Below, piece by piece: positions 45,547 through 54,782 of a stretch of DNA of 64,000 nucleotides. Numbering within the stretch: position 1 is the first letter of the stretch; every line of letters starts with the position of its first letter. Source of the DNA: Chryseobacterium sp. MYb264 (GTDB taxonomy: Bacteria; Bacteroidota; Bacteroidia; Flavobacteriales; Weeksellaceae); assembly GCF_035974275.1 (NCBI RefSeq), contig NZ_CP142422.1, forward strand, positions 2,914,001-2,978,000, written 5' to 3'. The notes under the pieces are model-generated. The model saw only the letters and a program-made list of their open reading frames with translations, was not told the origin of the DNA and made no database searches. The position numbers and the translations under genes were made by a program.

Positions 45547-47625
45547 ATGAAATTTAGAAACTGGTTTTTATTAATTCTGTTGTTTTTAGCGACAGGAATT
45601 AATGCACAAATCAAAAATCCCGTAAAATTTAAATTTACAGTTAACGAATTAGGAAACAATCAATACGAAGCCGTGTTGAATGCCACGATGGAAAGCGGTT
45701 GGCATATTTATTCACGAGATATTCCTGAAGATACGGGAATTCCGACGGAATACAAGGTTTCCGGAAAAAATATTGAGCTGATTGGAAAATTCGTGGAAGT
45801 TGGAAAAAAACATGAAGAATTTTCTGAAGCCTTTGGCGGAAAGATCGTTTTTTATTCAAATTCCGCAGGATTCAAACAAAAATTTAAGCTAAAAGACGGA
45901 ACAAAACCGGCTGATGTTGTAGCAGAAATTACTTATCAGACTTGTGATGACCGTGTTTGTTTGGCTCCGAATACCTTAGAATTCAACAAACAGGTTATGC
46001 CAAAAGGGGCAACTGAAGAAGCAAAAACGGAGGAGAAAGCAGAACCTGCAAAAGATTCTGTAACTGCTCCGGTAACAACAGAAACCGTTGTTGAAAATCC
46101 GGCAAAAGATCAAATTACCGTAACTGAAACATCAAAATTAGATCCTAAACAATTAAAAATTGAGTCGATTGATTTTCAAAATCCCTTGACAGATTGCGGA
46201 ACTGCTTCTACAAAGGTTGATGAAAACTACTGGACTTATCTTTTCTTAGGATTTATCGGAGGACTAATTGCATTGTTAACGCCATGTGTATTTCCAATGA
46301 TTCCGTTAACGGTTTCGTTCTTTACCAAAGGAAGTAAAAACAAAGCAAAAGGAAAAAGAGATGCCTTAATCTACGGATTTTTCATCTTTTTAATTTTCGT
46401 TTTATTAAGTGTTCCTTTCCATATTATTGATGGGATTGCAGGAAACATTTTCAACGAAATTTCAACAAGCGTTTGGCTGAATATCGCCTTCTTCATCATA
46501 TTTATTTTCTTTGCAGGAAGCTTCTTCGGATATTACGACATTACGCTGCCAAGCTCGATTGCAAACAAATCTTCAAAAGCGGAAGAAGCAGGTGGAATCA
46601 TCGGAATTTTCTTCATGGCGTTGACGTTGGTTATCGTTTCTTTCTCATGTACAGGACCCATTTTGGGAAGTTTATTGGGAAGTGCCGTAACAGGTTCTAC
46701 AAACGTTCCCATGTTGCTAACATTTGCTTTGGCAGGTTTCGGATTGGCTTGGGCGATTATTTTTGGATTATTGGCTTTATTCCCGCAAGCGTTGCAAAGT
46801 CTTCCAAAATCGGGAGGTTGGATGAATACTGTGAAAGTGGTTTTAGGTTTTGTGGAATTGGCTTTAGCGTTAAAATTCTTGTCAAAAGCAGACTTAGTTT
46901 CTAAAACATTCTTATTAAAAAGAGAACTTTTCATCGCGGTTTGGATTATCGTGGCGTTAGGTTTAGCATTATATTTATTTGGATTAATCAGATTCCCGCA
47001 CGATGATAAAAAACCAAAAATTTCTATCACAAGAAAGATTTTGGGAGTTTTAGGATTCGGGTTTGTGATTTATCTGGTTCAGGGCTTGATTCCTTCTGAG
47101 CGTCCGAAACTGCAATTATTAAGCGGTATTTTACCTCCGTTAAATGTTAGCTATTTCCATGATGAAAAAGACGGAATTTTGGGAATGCATCCTGAACACG
47201 ATTTCTTTAAAGCGATTGAATTGGCTAAAAAAGAAGACAAGCCGATCTTGATTGACTTCACAGGTTACGGTTGTGAAAACTGTAGAAAAATGGAAGAATT
47301 CGTCTGGAGCCAAAGTGATGTATTGCCAATTCTTCAAAATGATGTAGTTTTAGCTTCTCTTTATGTGGATGACAAAGAAGAACTTCCTGAAGATCAGAAA
47401 ACAAAAATTGATTTAGGAGAAGGGCAGATAAAAAAAGTAAAAACCATTGGTGACAGATGGAGCTTATTCCAACAGGTTAATTTTAATAATAATTCTCAGC
47501 CGCATTATGTTTTGGTAACTCCGGACGGAAAAGTGATTAACACTCCGGTTTCAGGATATATGCCGAAAGAAGATTTCAAGAAATTCTTAGAATGTGGAGT
47601 CAATTATTACAAAAAGAATAAATAA
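45547..47625 (+). CDS. dsbD: Thiol:disulfide interchange protein DsbD
   Basis: DsbD moves electrons from cytoplasmic thioredoxin to periplasmic thiols. The ATG at 45547, 1 bp after the tilS stop, gives a clean signal peptide (MKFRNWFLLILLFLATGINA) and 692 residues; an ATG at 45535 would overlap tilS. Domains: an N-terminal alpha (DsbDn) domain with paired Cys in TCDDRVCLAP; a Thr/Pro/Glu-rich linker (about 155-205); an eight-helix membrane domain with redox Cys in LTPCVFPMIPLTVSFF and SCTGPILGS; and a C-terminal thioredoxin domain with CENC (FTGYGCENCRKMEEF). The TlpA-like lipoprotein at 1-1014 is a plausible client type. Confidence 0.95.
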   Translation: MKFRNWFLLILLFLATGINAQIKNPVKFKFTVNELGNNQYEAVLNATMESGWHIYSRDIPEDTGIPTEYKVSGKNIELIGKFVEVGKKHEEFSEAFGGKIVFYSNSAGFKQKFKLKDGTKPADVVAEITYQTCDDRVCLAPNTLEFNKQVMPKGATEEAKTEEKAEPAKDSVTAPVTTETVVENPAKDQITVTETSKLDPKQLKIESIDFQNPLTDCGTASTKVDENYWTYLFLGFIGGLIALLTPCVFPMIPLTVSFFTKGSKNKAKGKRDALIYGFFIFLIFVLLSVPFHIIDGIAGNIFNEISTSVWLNIAFFIIFIFFAGSFFGYYDITLPSSIANKSSKAEEAGGIIGIFFMALTLVIVSFSCTGPILGSLLGSAVTGSTNVPMLLTFALAGFGLAWAIIFGLLALFPQALQSLPKSGGWMNTVKVVLGFVELALALKFLSKADLVSKTFLLKRELFIAVWIIVALGLALYLFGLIRFPHDDKKPKISITRKILGVLGFGFVIYLVQGLIPSERPKLQLLSGILPPLNVSYFHDEKDGILGMHPEHDFFKAIELAKKEDKPILIDFTGYGCENCRKMEEFVWSQSDVLPILQNDVVLASLYVDDKEELPEDQKTKIDLGEGQIKKVKTIGDRWSLFQQVNFNNNSQPHYVLVTPDGKVINTPVSGYMPKEDFKKFLECGVNYYKKNK

Positions 47626-47644
47626 AAACTTCAAAATAGTATTG

Positions 47645-47676
47645 AAAAACTCATGTCGAAAGGCGTGAGTTTTTTG
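47645..47676 (+). terminator. Terminator of tilS-dsbD
   Basis: The stem AAAAACTCA/TGAGTTTTT with a 12-nt loop and T-run follows 20 bp past the dsbD stop. The rest of the 341-bp gap holds a TAGCTTTG box at 47883-47890 and no ORF. Confidence 0.75.
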
Positions 47677-47966
47677 TTTTTTAAAGCTGAAATTTAAAAT
47701 TACCGATTGCTAAACGTTTGAATTTATAAATTGACGCGCCAACTTGACTTTCAACAACATTAATAAAACACAAACCATAACTAAATAATAATCAACATTT
47801 TAATCAAAACTAAAAAGAAATAAATTTATAAATCAAAGGAGTATCTCCTATTTCTCAGATAAAAAACAGCTGTTTCAGGTATTAGCTTTGTATCAATCAT
47901 TACAGATCAATACTCATCGATATTCAACACTAGAGTAATTGTTTAACATTAAAAAACATCAAAGTT

Positions 47967-48494
47967 ATGGCTGAAGTAATTGCACAAGAAAAACAAGGAG
48001 GCAGCAAGCAACGTAAAAAACCGATACGTGTAGATATGACTCCCATGGTAGACTTAGGATTTTTATTAATCACCTTTTTTATGTTTACCACTAATTTTAC
48101 AAAACCGAATGTAATGGATTTGGGATTGCCCGGAAAATCAAGAGATCCAATCAATAATCTTGATAAATTTATCGACAAAAGAAATCAAGTGACCTTTATT
48201 CTAGGAAAAAACGACAGAGTTTTCTATCATCAAAGTGATGCCGAAGATTTAAATACAAGCAACCTGAAAGAAACCGATTTTGGAGGCATAAAAATCACAA
48301 AGATCATCGCGGAAGCTTATAATAATGCTCCGAAAAAGGAAAATTTCACGATCATCATAAAACCAACCGATGATGCTAATTATAAGAACTTTGTAGATGT
48401 GCTGGATAATATCGCGATCTCCAAAAAAGAACGCTACGGAATTACCGACATCAAGCCGTGGGAAAAGAAAGTTTACGAAGAATTAACCAAATAA
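47967..48494 (+). CDS. Orphan ExbD-like protein
   Basis: A 175-residue ExbD/TolR protein with VDMTPMVDLGFLLITFF near residue 25 and a periplasmic tail FTIIIKPTDDANYKNFVDVL...YGITDIKPWEKKVYEEL. It is clearly a paralogue of the second exbD in the TonB operon (31662-32234), sharing the membrane block and the IKPTDDA-YKNFVD and KPWE segments. No exbB or tonB is adjacent. It lies alone between terminators. It may replace the operon ExbD under other conditions or add specificity. Confidence 0.9.
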   Translation: MAEVIAQEKQGGSKQRKKPIRVDMTPMVDLGFLLITFFMFTTNFTKPNVMDLGLPGKSRDPINNLDKFIDKRNQVTFILGKNDRVFYHQSDAEDLNTSNLKETDFGGIKITKIIAEAYNNAPKKENFTIIIKPTDDANYKNFVDVLDNIAISKKERYGITDIKPWEKKVYEELTK

Positions 48495-48497
48495 TAC

Positions 48498-48527
48498 GAG
48501 AGGGCATTTTCAAAATGCTCTTTTTTT
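48498..48527 (+). terminator. Terminator of the orphan exbD
   Basis: The stem GAGGGCATTTT/AAAATGCTC (one bulge) is followed by a seven-T run. Confidence 0.8.
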
Positions 48528-48558
48528 GTTTACATTTGAGATAAAATTTTATTTTTTG

Positions 48559-49086
48559 ATGAAAAACTTCTTAACCGCAATAGCTTTAGCTACTATAATT
48601 ATTTCGTGTTCAAAAAAAGAAACACAATCGACAGACGGCAAATCAGACAGCACAACAGCTGTTGATTCTATTAATGCTGCGAGAACAAAAATCAATGACA
48701 GCATTAAAGCTAAAAACAGTATAAACCGTTTTAAAGATTTCAATGGAGAACACAAGTTCACGTATCAGAATGACAGTTCGCCTAAATATTCAGGATCGGT
48801 AAAATTCGATAAAATTGATGGCGAAAGAGACCATTATACGATTTCTGGAGATATAAAATCCGGTAAAAATAACGTTACCATTAAAGGTTTTGTAGCCGTA
48901 GTTTCAGACAAACATCTGAATTTCACCGGAGAAATTACTCAAAGTATTGCCGATAACGACAACGGAAAAACGTATACCAGAAAAGGAACCAAAACTTTTA
49001 TGTCGAAAGATGGCGGTAAAACTTGGAGACTTCAGGATATGGTGAATGGTTCAGGATTTGTTGATTATATTGACATTCACTTTTAA
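48559..49086 (+). CDS. Unrecognised lipoprotein (175 residues)
   Basis: A lipoprotein: signal MKNFLTAIALATIIISC with lipobox (Cys17), then a Ser/Thr/Asp/Lys-rich linker (ETQSTDGKSDSTTAVDSINAA) and a beta-rich C-terminal domain of about 110 residues (FTYQNDSSPKYSGSVKFDKI, YTISGDIKSGKNNVTIKGFV). The start at 48559 is preferred because it opens the signal peptide; an earlier in-frame start adds 11 residues. Function unknown. A hydrolase gene follows 11 bp later. Confidence 0.75.
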   Translation: MKNFLTAIALATIIISCSKKETQSTDGKSDSTTAVDSINAARTKINDSIKAKNSINRFKDFNGEHKFTYQNDSSPKYSGSVKFDKIDGERDHYTISGDIKSGKNNVTIKGFVAVVSDKHLNFTGEITQSIADNDNGKTYTRKGTKTFMSKDGGKTWRLQDMVNGSGFVDYIDIHF

Positions 49087-49097
49087 CAAGTAAGATC

Positions 49098-49880
49098 ATG
49101 CTACATTTTGAGAAAAAAGGAAACGGAAAAGAGACTTTAGTACTGCTTCATGGCTTCATGGAAAATATTTCTATCTGGAGCGATATGGAACCTCATTTGT
49201 CTGAAAATTTCACCTTGCTAAAGATTGATCTTCCAGGGCATGGGCAATCTGAAATTATCGCTGAAGTACAGACGATGGAATTGGTGGCCGAAGAAGTAAA
49301 AAAGGTGCTGGACAGCCAGAATCTTAAAAAAGTTCATTTATTGGGGCATTCCATGGGTGGTTATATTTCTTTAGGTTTTGCAGAAAAATATCCTGAATAT
49401 CTTAAAAGTTTAACTTTATTTTTCTCAACTTATTTTCCGGATGATGCCGAGAAAAAAGCACAGCGCATTAAAAGTTACCGAATTATACAAGATGCGTTTG
49501 CCCATTATGCAAGAGCCGGCGTTCCGAATCTTTTCAACCCAAATGAAAAAGATATTTTAGAAGGAAAGATTGAAATTGCTTTGCAAACGGCACTTTCCAC
49601 CAACAATCTTGGAGCATTGGCTTCTGTAAAAGGAATGGTGGAGAGAACTGATAAAAAACACATTCTTGAAAATTTGGAAGCCAAAATTTTAGTCATTGCC
49701 GGAAAACACGACAACGCCGTAAAAACCGAATTGCTTATCAAAAATCTTCCGGACAGAACCAATATAAAATCTTATGTTCTAGATTGCGGACACAACGGGC
49801 ATTGGGAAAAACCGAGCATTTGCGCCGCGATCATTAATACCGAGCTCCTTCACAACTTACCAAAACACCTTGTATTATAA
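49098..49880 (+). CDS. Alpha/beta hydrolase
   Basis: A 260-residue alpha/beta hydrolase: oxyanion motif LVLLHGFMEN (about 14-23), IDLPGHGQS (43-51), nucleophile elbow GHSMGG (Ser85), Asp in VIAGKHDNAV and the catalytic His in CGHNGHWEKP. It has the size and shape of MenH/BioH-like esterases, but no pathway neighbour fixes the substrate. It is probably in one operon with the lipoproteins on both sides (11 and 9 bp gaps). Confidence 0.88.
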   Translation: MLHFEKKGNGKETLVLLHGFMENISIWSDMEPHLSENFTLLKIDLPGHGQSEIIAEVQTMELVAEEVKKVLDSQNLKKVHLLGHSMGGYISLGFAEKYPEYLKSLTLFFSTYFPDDAEKKAQRIKSYRIIQDAFAHYARAGVPNLFNPNEKDILEGKIEIALQTALSTNNLGALASVKGMVERTDKKHILENLEAKILVIAGKHDNAVKTELLIKNLPDRTNIKSYVLDCGHNGHWEKPSICAAIINTELLHNLPKHLVL

Positions 49881-49889
49881 AATATTTTT

Positions 49890-50711
49890 ATGAGAATTTA
49901 CTTATTTTCAGCATTATTATTTTGTTTAATTAATTGCAAAAAAGAAGGCAAAACAGCCAGCAAAAATCCTGCAAAAGATTCTGTTATCAATACTGAAATT
50001 CAGAAAAAAGACAGTCTTCAAACAAAGAAAATAAAGAAGGAAGTCTTTAATTTTGAAACAGAATTATGCACAAACAAGGGCTATTTTGATGCTAATACCT
50101 ATTCAAAAGAGGAAATCCAAAACACGTACAAACTCTGGTTTGAGCTGGGTGGTCTTTCTCTGAATGATCCTGCTGTTTTTAAACTGGAAGACCTTCAGCA
50201 GGTAAGAAGAGATAAAAACCAGCTTCTCGCTAAACTGGATAAAGATTTTACAGAAAAGAAAGCCTTGATTCAAAATCTGAAAGTGGTCAATACCCCTTAT
50301 TGGCAGAATGTTAAAACCCAGACAGCTCAAGCTTTGGTTCAGGAATACGAACTGGATAAGATCAAAATAATGGCTTATTCTGATCCTTCCGTTTTGTTGA
50401 ATTCTAAATTTAAAAGCTGCAGTCATTTTGCCCGTGTTTTAAACTCCGGAGACAATGAAATCATTGAAGAATGGAGAAAAATGCGTGAACAAATGAGTAA
50501 AAAAAATGGCGATCCGCAGAGAATAATGGATGAGTTTGAAAGCCGTTTGAATTCTTCATACAAAAAAGATTATGCGATTCTTGACCTGATTGTCTTTGGA
50601 TGGGGAAATTGTGCTAACGATGAAATTCAGCGTCCTGAACATGATGAAAAAATGAGTAAACAGTTTGAATCTCTTTTCATTAAAACAGATTCAGAATGTG
50701 ATGAGCCTTAA
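49890..50711 (+). CDS. Unrecognised lipoprotein (273 residues)
   Basis: A lipoprotein with a short signal ending LFCLINC (Cys16). A charged Lys/Ser/Asp-rich linker follows, then a mainly helical domain (LEDLQQVRRDKNQLLAKLDKDF, IEEWRKMREQMSKKNGDPQR) with several cysteines (near residues 58, 174, 238 and 270) that may pair. No catalytic motif or family is recognised. It is the third gene of the 48.6-50.7 kb operon. A patatin gene follows 48 bp later in the same direction. Confidence 0.7.
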   Translation: MRIYLFSALLFCLINCKKEGKTASKNPAKDSVINTEIQKKDSLQTKKIKKEVFNFETELCTNKGYFDANTYSKEEIQNTYKLWFELGGLSLNDPAVFKLEDLQQVRRDKNQLLAKLDKDFTEKKALIQNLKVVNTPYWQNVKTQTAQALVQEYELDKIKIMAYSDPSVLLNSKFKSCSHFARVLNSGDNEIIEEWRKMREQMSKKNGDPQRIMDEFESRLNSSYKKDYAILDLIVFGWGNCANDEIQRPEHDEKMSKQFESLFIKTDSECDEP

Positions 50712-50759
50712 TTCATAACCTCAAAAAATCTCGTATCTTAGTCAGAACTTACTATTTTA

Positions 50760-51566
50760 ATGAGAATTTTCAATTTCAAAAAAAAGAAACCGGTTATCGG
50801 GCTGACACTTTCGGGCGGAGGAATGCGCGGAATTGCCCATATTGCGGTTTTAAAAGCTTTGGAGGAATTTGATCTGAAACCCCAGATTATTTCGGGAACC
50901 AGCGCAGGGTCTATTATTGCAGCCTTCTATTCTTTCGGGAAAACCCCCGATGAAATGATGGAAATTGTAAGAGAGACCACTTTTTTTTCCAGATCATATC
51001 TGAGACTTTCCAAAAATGGGATTTTCAGCTCTAATTTTATTTTAAAGCTTTTTAAAGATCATTTTCCTAAGGATGATTTTAATATTTTAAAATTACCTGT
51101 TTACGTGGCCGCCACCGAAATGACGCATGGGATTGTTGACTTCTTTTCAGAAGGCGAATTATTTGGTCCTTTATTGGCATCGTCAAGCGTTCCTTTTGTA
51201 CTGCCGCCCGTGAAAATGGGTGAGAAAATATATGTTGACGGCGGTGTTTTAGACAATCTTCCGATTGAACCTATTATTGATAAATGTGATTTTTTAATTG
51301 CGTCACACGTTAATTCCATAAGTTACGACAGTCTGCAAAGCATGAGTTTACTGAAAGAATTTGACCGGATCTTACATTTAGCAATCGCCAAATCGGTGTA
51401 TTCTAAAGTAAAACATTGTGATATTTTTCTGGATCCTCCTAAGATGACCAAATTCAGTTTATTCAACAAAAAATCGCTGGATGTGATGTTTCAGGAAGTA
51501 TACGAATATACCTGCCGTGAATTGGAAGAGAAAGGATACTCGAAAGGTTTGAGAGAATTAGAGTGA
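50760..51566 (+). CDS. Patatin-like phospholipase
   Basis: A 268-residue patatin: oxyanion G-x-G-x-x-G (SGGGMRG, about 18-24), nucleophile GTSAG (Ser48), and the dyad Asp in VDGGVLDN (D160). Bacterial patatins of this short RssA-like type are lipid acyl hydrolases on the cytoplasmic side. No signal peptide is evident. Convergent with nrnA. Confidence 0.92.
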   Translation: MRIFNFKKKKPVIGLTLSGGGMRGIAHIAVLKALEEFDLKPQIISGTSAGSIIAAFYSFGKTPDEMMEIVRETTFFSRSYLRLSKNGIFSSNFILKLFKDHFPKDDFNILKLPVYVAATEMTHGIVDFFSEGELFGPLLASSSVPFVLPPVKMGEKIYVDGGVLDNLPIEPIIDKCDFLIASHVNSISYDSLQSMSLLKEFDRILHLAIAKSVYSKVKHCDIFLDPPKMTKFSLFNKKSLDVMFQEVYEYTCRELEEKGYSKGLRELE

Positions 51567-51666
51567 GAGGGTTTTAGAATTGAAGAGTTTTTGGGGTTAC
51601 CAGAAGTTATTGCTGAGAAATAATTTCATTATTTAAATAAAATTATTCGCTTTATTCGACATGATA

Positions 51667-51701
51667 AAAAAAGAGGAAAATTTCATCAATAATCCTCTCT
51701 A
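51667..51701 (-). terminator. Terminator of nrnA
   Basis: The stem AGAGGA/TCCTCT with a long loop is followed by a seven-T run on the reverse strand. Confidence 0.6.
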
Positions 51702-51708
51702 TTTTTAA

Positions 51709-52716
51709 CTATAAGTTTTCTCCTTCTATTTTTTCTTTAAAGATTTCAAGCGTATTCAACAAAGAATCATTTGATTTTCCGCCTGCTGCGTTGATGTGTC
51801 CTCCTCCATTGAAATATTTTCTTGAAAACTGGTTCACATCCATATCATCTTTACTTCTGAAAGAAATTTTAATAAAATCTTCATACAGATCTTCCATGAA
51901 AAATGCGGACATTTTTACACCCAAAATACTTAGGCCGTAATTTACAAAACCTTCGGTATCTCCTTTCTGGAAGCCATACTCCTTCAATTCTTCTCTGGTA
52001 AGATATAAAACCGCAACCGTACCCTCTTTTACCACTTCAATTCTTCCTAAAATCAAGGCTAATAAATGAAGTCTTGAAACCGTGTTTGTATCCCAGGTAT
52101 TGGAGGTAATCATCGCAGGATCCGCTCCTTTTTCAATTAAATTCGCAATAATTCGATGTGTTGTTGCACTTGTAGAACGGAAACGGAAACCGCCGGTATC
52201 CGTCATAATTCCGGTATAAAGACATTCTGCAATATCATTATTAACCAAATTTTCATCACCCATCGCTTCGATAAAATGATACACCATCTGGCAAGTCGCA
52301 GGAATAACGGTATCTGAATAGACAAAATCAAACTGTTCCGGCTGTTGATGATGATCGATAAGGATTTTTTTAGCTGTCGCTTTCGTTAGCCAATCTCCCA
52401 ACAAACCAATTCTTGAAGGTGAATTGAAATCTAAGCAGAAAATAACATCCGCTTCGCTGATCAAATCGAATGCAACCTTTCTTTTATACTCACCAATAAT
52501 GGCTTTTTTAGATTCCGGCATCCATTTCAAAAACTTCGGAAAATCATTTGGAACCACAACTTCAGCGTGAATTCCTTTTGCCTTTAAATAATGTTTCAGA
52601 CCCAAACTGGAACCAATAGCATCTCCATCCGGATTATAATGAGTAAGAATTACTATTTTATTTTCTGGAATAAGTAATGTATTGATTTCTAAAAGTTCTG
52701 CAGGTGTAAACATCAT
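51709..52716 (-). CDS. nrnA: DHH/DHHA1 phosphoesterase, NrnA-like (oligoribonuclease / pAp phosphatase)
   Basis: A 335-residue cytoplasmic phosphoesterase. N-terminal DHH domain: ILTHYNPDGDAIGSSLGL (about 23-40), VIFCLDFNSPSRIG, LIDHHQQPEQF and the DTGGFRFRSTS block. C-terminal DHHA1 domain: FSRKYFNGGGHINAAGG with the substrate-binding GGGH. NrnA-type enzymes degrade nano-RNAs and dephosphorylate pAp, and replace Orn where that is missing. The start could be the first or second of two adjacent ATGs. Confidence 0.92.
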   Translation of the reverse strand: MMFTPAELLEINTLLIPENKIVILTHYNPDGDAIGSSLGLKHYLKAKGIHAEVVVPNDFPKFLKWMPESKKAIIGEYKRKVAFDLISEADVIFCLDFNSPSRIGLLGDWLTKATAKKILIDHHQQPEQFDFVYSDTVIPATCQMVYHFIEAMGDENLVNNDIAECLYTGIMTDTGGFRFRSTSATTHRIIANLIEKGADPAMITSNTWDTNTVSRLHLLALILGRIEVVKEGTVAVLYLTREELKEYGFQKGDTEGFVNYGLSILGVKMSAFFMEDLYEDFIKISFRSKDDMDVNQFSRKYFNGGGHINAAGGKSNDSLLNTLEIFKEKIEGENL

Positions 52717-52877
52717 TATGTTTAAATTTTTCTTTAATTTTGAGTCTCCAAAGATAGAGCTTTTAAATAAATCATTAATATTATTATTTAAATATAATAG
52801 GAATTCGTTTTACAGCGGAGGTTTATCAGTAATCCATTAAAAAACACTGCAAATATTTTCAAAAAAAACTTAGGAAT

Positions 52878-52908
52878 ATTTGCAACTTCTAAAAAATTCC
52901 ATATCTTT
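52878..52908 (+). promoter_or_regulatory. Promoter of rpmH
   Basis: TTTG (52878-52881), 19 bp, then TATCTTTG (52901-52908). This is the best promoter in the window, 45 bp before the rpmH start. Confidence 0.8.
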
Positions 52909-52953
52909 GCAACCTGAAAATTAATAGAATAATTACGATTTAAACATATAGTA

Positions 52954-53112
52954 ATGAGTAAAAGAACATTCCAGCCATCAGAGAGAAAAAGAAGAAACAA
53001 ACACGGTTTCAGAGAAAGAATGTCTACGCCAAATGGAAGAAGAGTTTTGGCTGCGAGAAGAGCTAAAGGCAGAAAGAGTTTAACTGTAAGTGCTGCACGC
53101 GCTAAGAGATAA
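52954..53112 (+). CDS. rpmH: 50S ribosomal protein L34
   Basis: A 52-residue, strongly basic protein: [20 protein letters not shown], then [20 protein letters not shown] and the C-terminal AARAKR. This is the classic L34 pattern ([24 protein letters not shown]). The gene is monocistronic here with a strong promoter and a terminator; rnpA and dnaA, frequent L34 neighbours elsewhere, are not next to it. Confidence 0.98.
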   Translation: MSKRTFQPSERKRRNKHGFRERMSTPNGRRVLAARRAKGRKSLTVSAARAKR

Positions 53113-53136
53113 TCACTCTATTATCATATACAAATC

Positions 53137-53169
53137 ATGCTTGAAAAGAAATTTTTCGAGCATTTTTTG
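53137..53169 (+). terminator. Terminator of rpmH
   Basis: The stem ATGCTTGAAAA/TTTTCGAGCAT with a 5-nt loop and T-run. Confidence 0.8.
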
Positions 53170-53267
53170 TTGTTAAAATTTCCTAAAATTCAAGGTTCTT
53201 ACGTTTCTTTTTTCTATTTTTAAAATCTGAAAAAATATTCCAGAAAAAGCCTTATAAAATCGAATTT

Positions 53268-53978
53268 ATGCCACATACCAATATCTCCGGAGATAATATT
53301 ATAAGTTTGCAACACGCGAAAATCGCACAAAAAAACTTCACTGTTCTTTCTGATGTTAATCTAAACATTAAAAAAGGAAGATTCTGCTATCTTATCGGAA
53401 AAACAGGTTCCGGAAAAAGTTCATTGCTAAAGACTTTGTACGGGCATATTCCATTAGCTTCAGGACACGGAGCGGTGGTAGGTTTTGATTTGGCTAAACT
53501 GAGAACTTCCGACATTCCGAATTTAAGAAGAAAGCTAGGCATTGTTTTCCAGGATTTCCAATTGCTTTCTGACAGAACGGTTGAAAAGAACCTGAAATTC
53601 GTACTTGAAGCCACCGGATGGAATGACAAAACAAAAATGGAAGACCGTATCAACGAGGTTTTAGGAAGCGTAAACATGAAGAGCAAGAAGCACAAAATGC
53701 CTCACGAACTTTCTGGTGGAGAGCAGCAACGTGTGGCGATTGCAAGAGCCTTACTAAATCATCCGGATCTTATTTTGGCAGATGAGCCTACCGGAAATCT
53801 TGACCCTGAAACTTCCAATGAAATTATGACGCTGCTAAAGCAGGTTGCTCTTGAAAACGGAGCTGCTGTGGTAATGGCAACGCACGATTATCACATGATC
53901 CAAAACTTCCCTGGAGAAGCAATCAGATGTGAGGATGGAAAAGTTTCTGTGTTGGATACAGCAGAATTATTTGAATAA
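53268..53978 (+). CDS. ftsE: Cell-division ATPase FtsE
   Basis: FtsE pairs with membrane protein FtsX to control peptidoglycan hydrolases at the septum. The 236 residues hold Walker A GKTGSGKSS (about 44-52), Q-loop GIVFQDFQLL, signature LSGGEQQRVAIARALLNHPDLILADEPTGNLDPE in segments (about 145-178), and ATHDYHM. The FVQDF/LSGGEQQR form and length are those of FtsE and LolD-like ATPases. ftsX is not beside it in this window, so the FtsE call rests on overall sequence form. Confidence 0.85.
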   Translation: MPHTNISGDNIISLQHAKIAQKNFTVLSDVNLNIKKGRFCYLIGKTGSGKSSLLKTLYGHIPLASGHGAVVGFDLAKLRTSDIPNLRRKLGIVFQDFQLLSDRTVEKNLKFVLEATGWNDKTKMEDRINEVLGSVNMKSKKHKMPHELSGGEQQRVAIARALLNHPDLILADEPTGNLDPETSNEIMTLLKQVALENGAAVVMATHDYHMIQNFPGEAIRCEDGKVSVLDTAELFE

Positions 53979-54086
53979 ATTTAAACCGTTAAGATCTATT
54001 AAAGAAATTAAGTTCCATTAAGAGAAATTATTAGATTTCAAAGCACTACTAACTTAATTCTTTTTAATGGTTCAAAATAAAATATT

Positions 54087-54782
54087 TTATTTACGAAAAA
54101 TATGAAACTCTTTGGTGAGTTCAAGATATTGGTCCGAGTATTGTCTCGGACTTTTTTCTATAATAAATTCCAGTTCTTCGAAAGGTCTTTTAATCAAAGA
54201 AAATTCTAAAATCTGTCTTTTTATTTTTGAATTTTCAATTCCTATTATATTAATTTCTTTTATTAAATGAAAACCGTTTTCTCTGGCAATTTTAGAAAAT
54301 TCAAGCCCGGCCTCAACAGGAATAATGACGGAAAAAATTCCTTTTTTGGTAAGTAATTCTGATGATTTTGAAATGAGTTGTCTGAAATTCAATTCAACCG
54401 TTTGTCGTGCAATCTTATCTTTTTCAGAATCTGAAGCTTCAAAATAGGGTGGATTTGAAACAATTAAATCAAACTTTTCTTCTATTTCAAAATATTTAAA
54501 ATCATGATAAATATTTTTCAGTCTCGACGCAAAAGGTGAGTTTTGAAAATTGATATGGGTAAACTTTACAGCCTCATCGTTGATATCAATTCCTAAAAAC
54601 TTAGCTTTCGTATTTCTTTGCGCTAACATTAGTGAAATTAAGCCTGTTCCCGTTCCAATTTCCAGAACATTCGAAGCTTCACTCACATTTGCTAAAGCGC
54701 CCAGCAAAACACCGTCCGTTCCTACACGGAAGACGTCTTTTGACTGTTGAATCTCAAACTGTTTAAACTGAAAAGGTTTCAC
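54087..54782 (-). CDS. tRNA1(Val) adenine-37 N6-methyltransferase (TrmN6/YfiC-like)
   Basis: A 231-residue Rossmann methyltransferase. It opens FKQFEIQQSKDVFRVGTDGVLLGAL, typical of the family. Motif I is VLEIGTGTGLISLML (about 39-53), FLGIDINDEA the acidic motif II, and SNPPYFEAS (about 107-115) the NPPY catalytic motif of N6-adenine MTases. The proposed target is A37 of tRNA-Val. Its start overlaps the histidine kinase stop by 1 bp, so it is translationally coupled. Confidence 0.9.
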   Translation of the reverse strand: MKPFQFKQFEIQQSKDVFRVGTDGVLLGALANVSEASNVLEIGTGTGLISLMLAQRNTKAKFLGIDINDEAVKFTHINFQNSPFASRLKNIYHDFKYFEIEEKFDLIVSNPPYFEASDSEKDKIARQTVELNFRQLISKSSELLTKKGIFSVIIPVEAGLEFSKIARENGFHLIKEINIIGIENSKIKRQILEFSLIKRPFEELEFIIEKSPRQYSDQYLELTKEFHIFRK

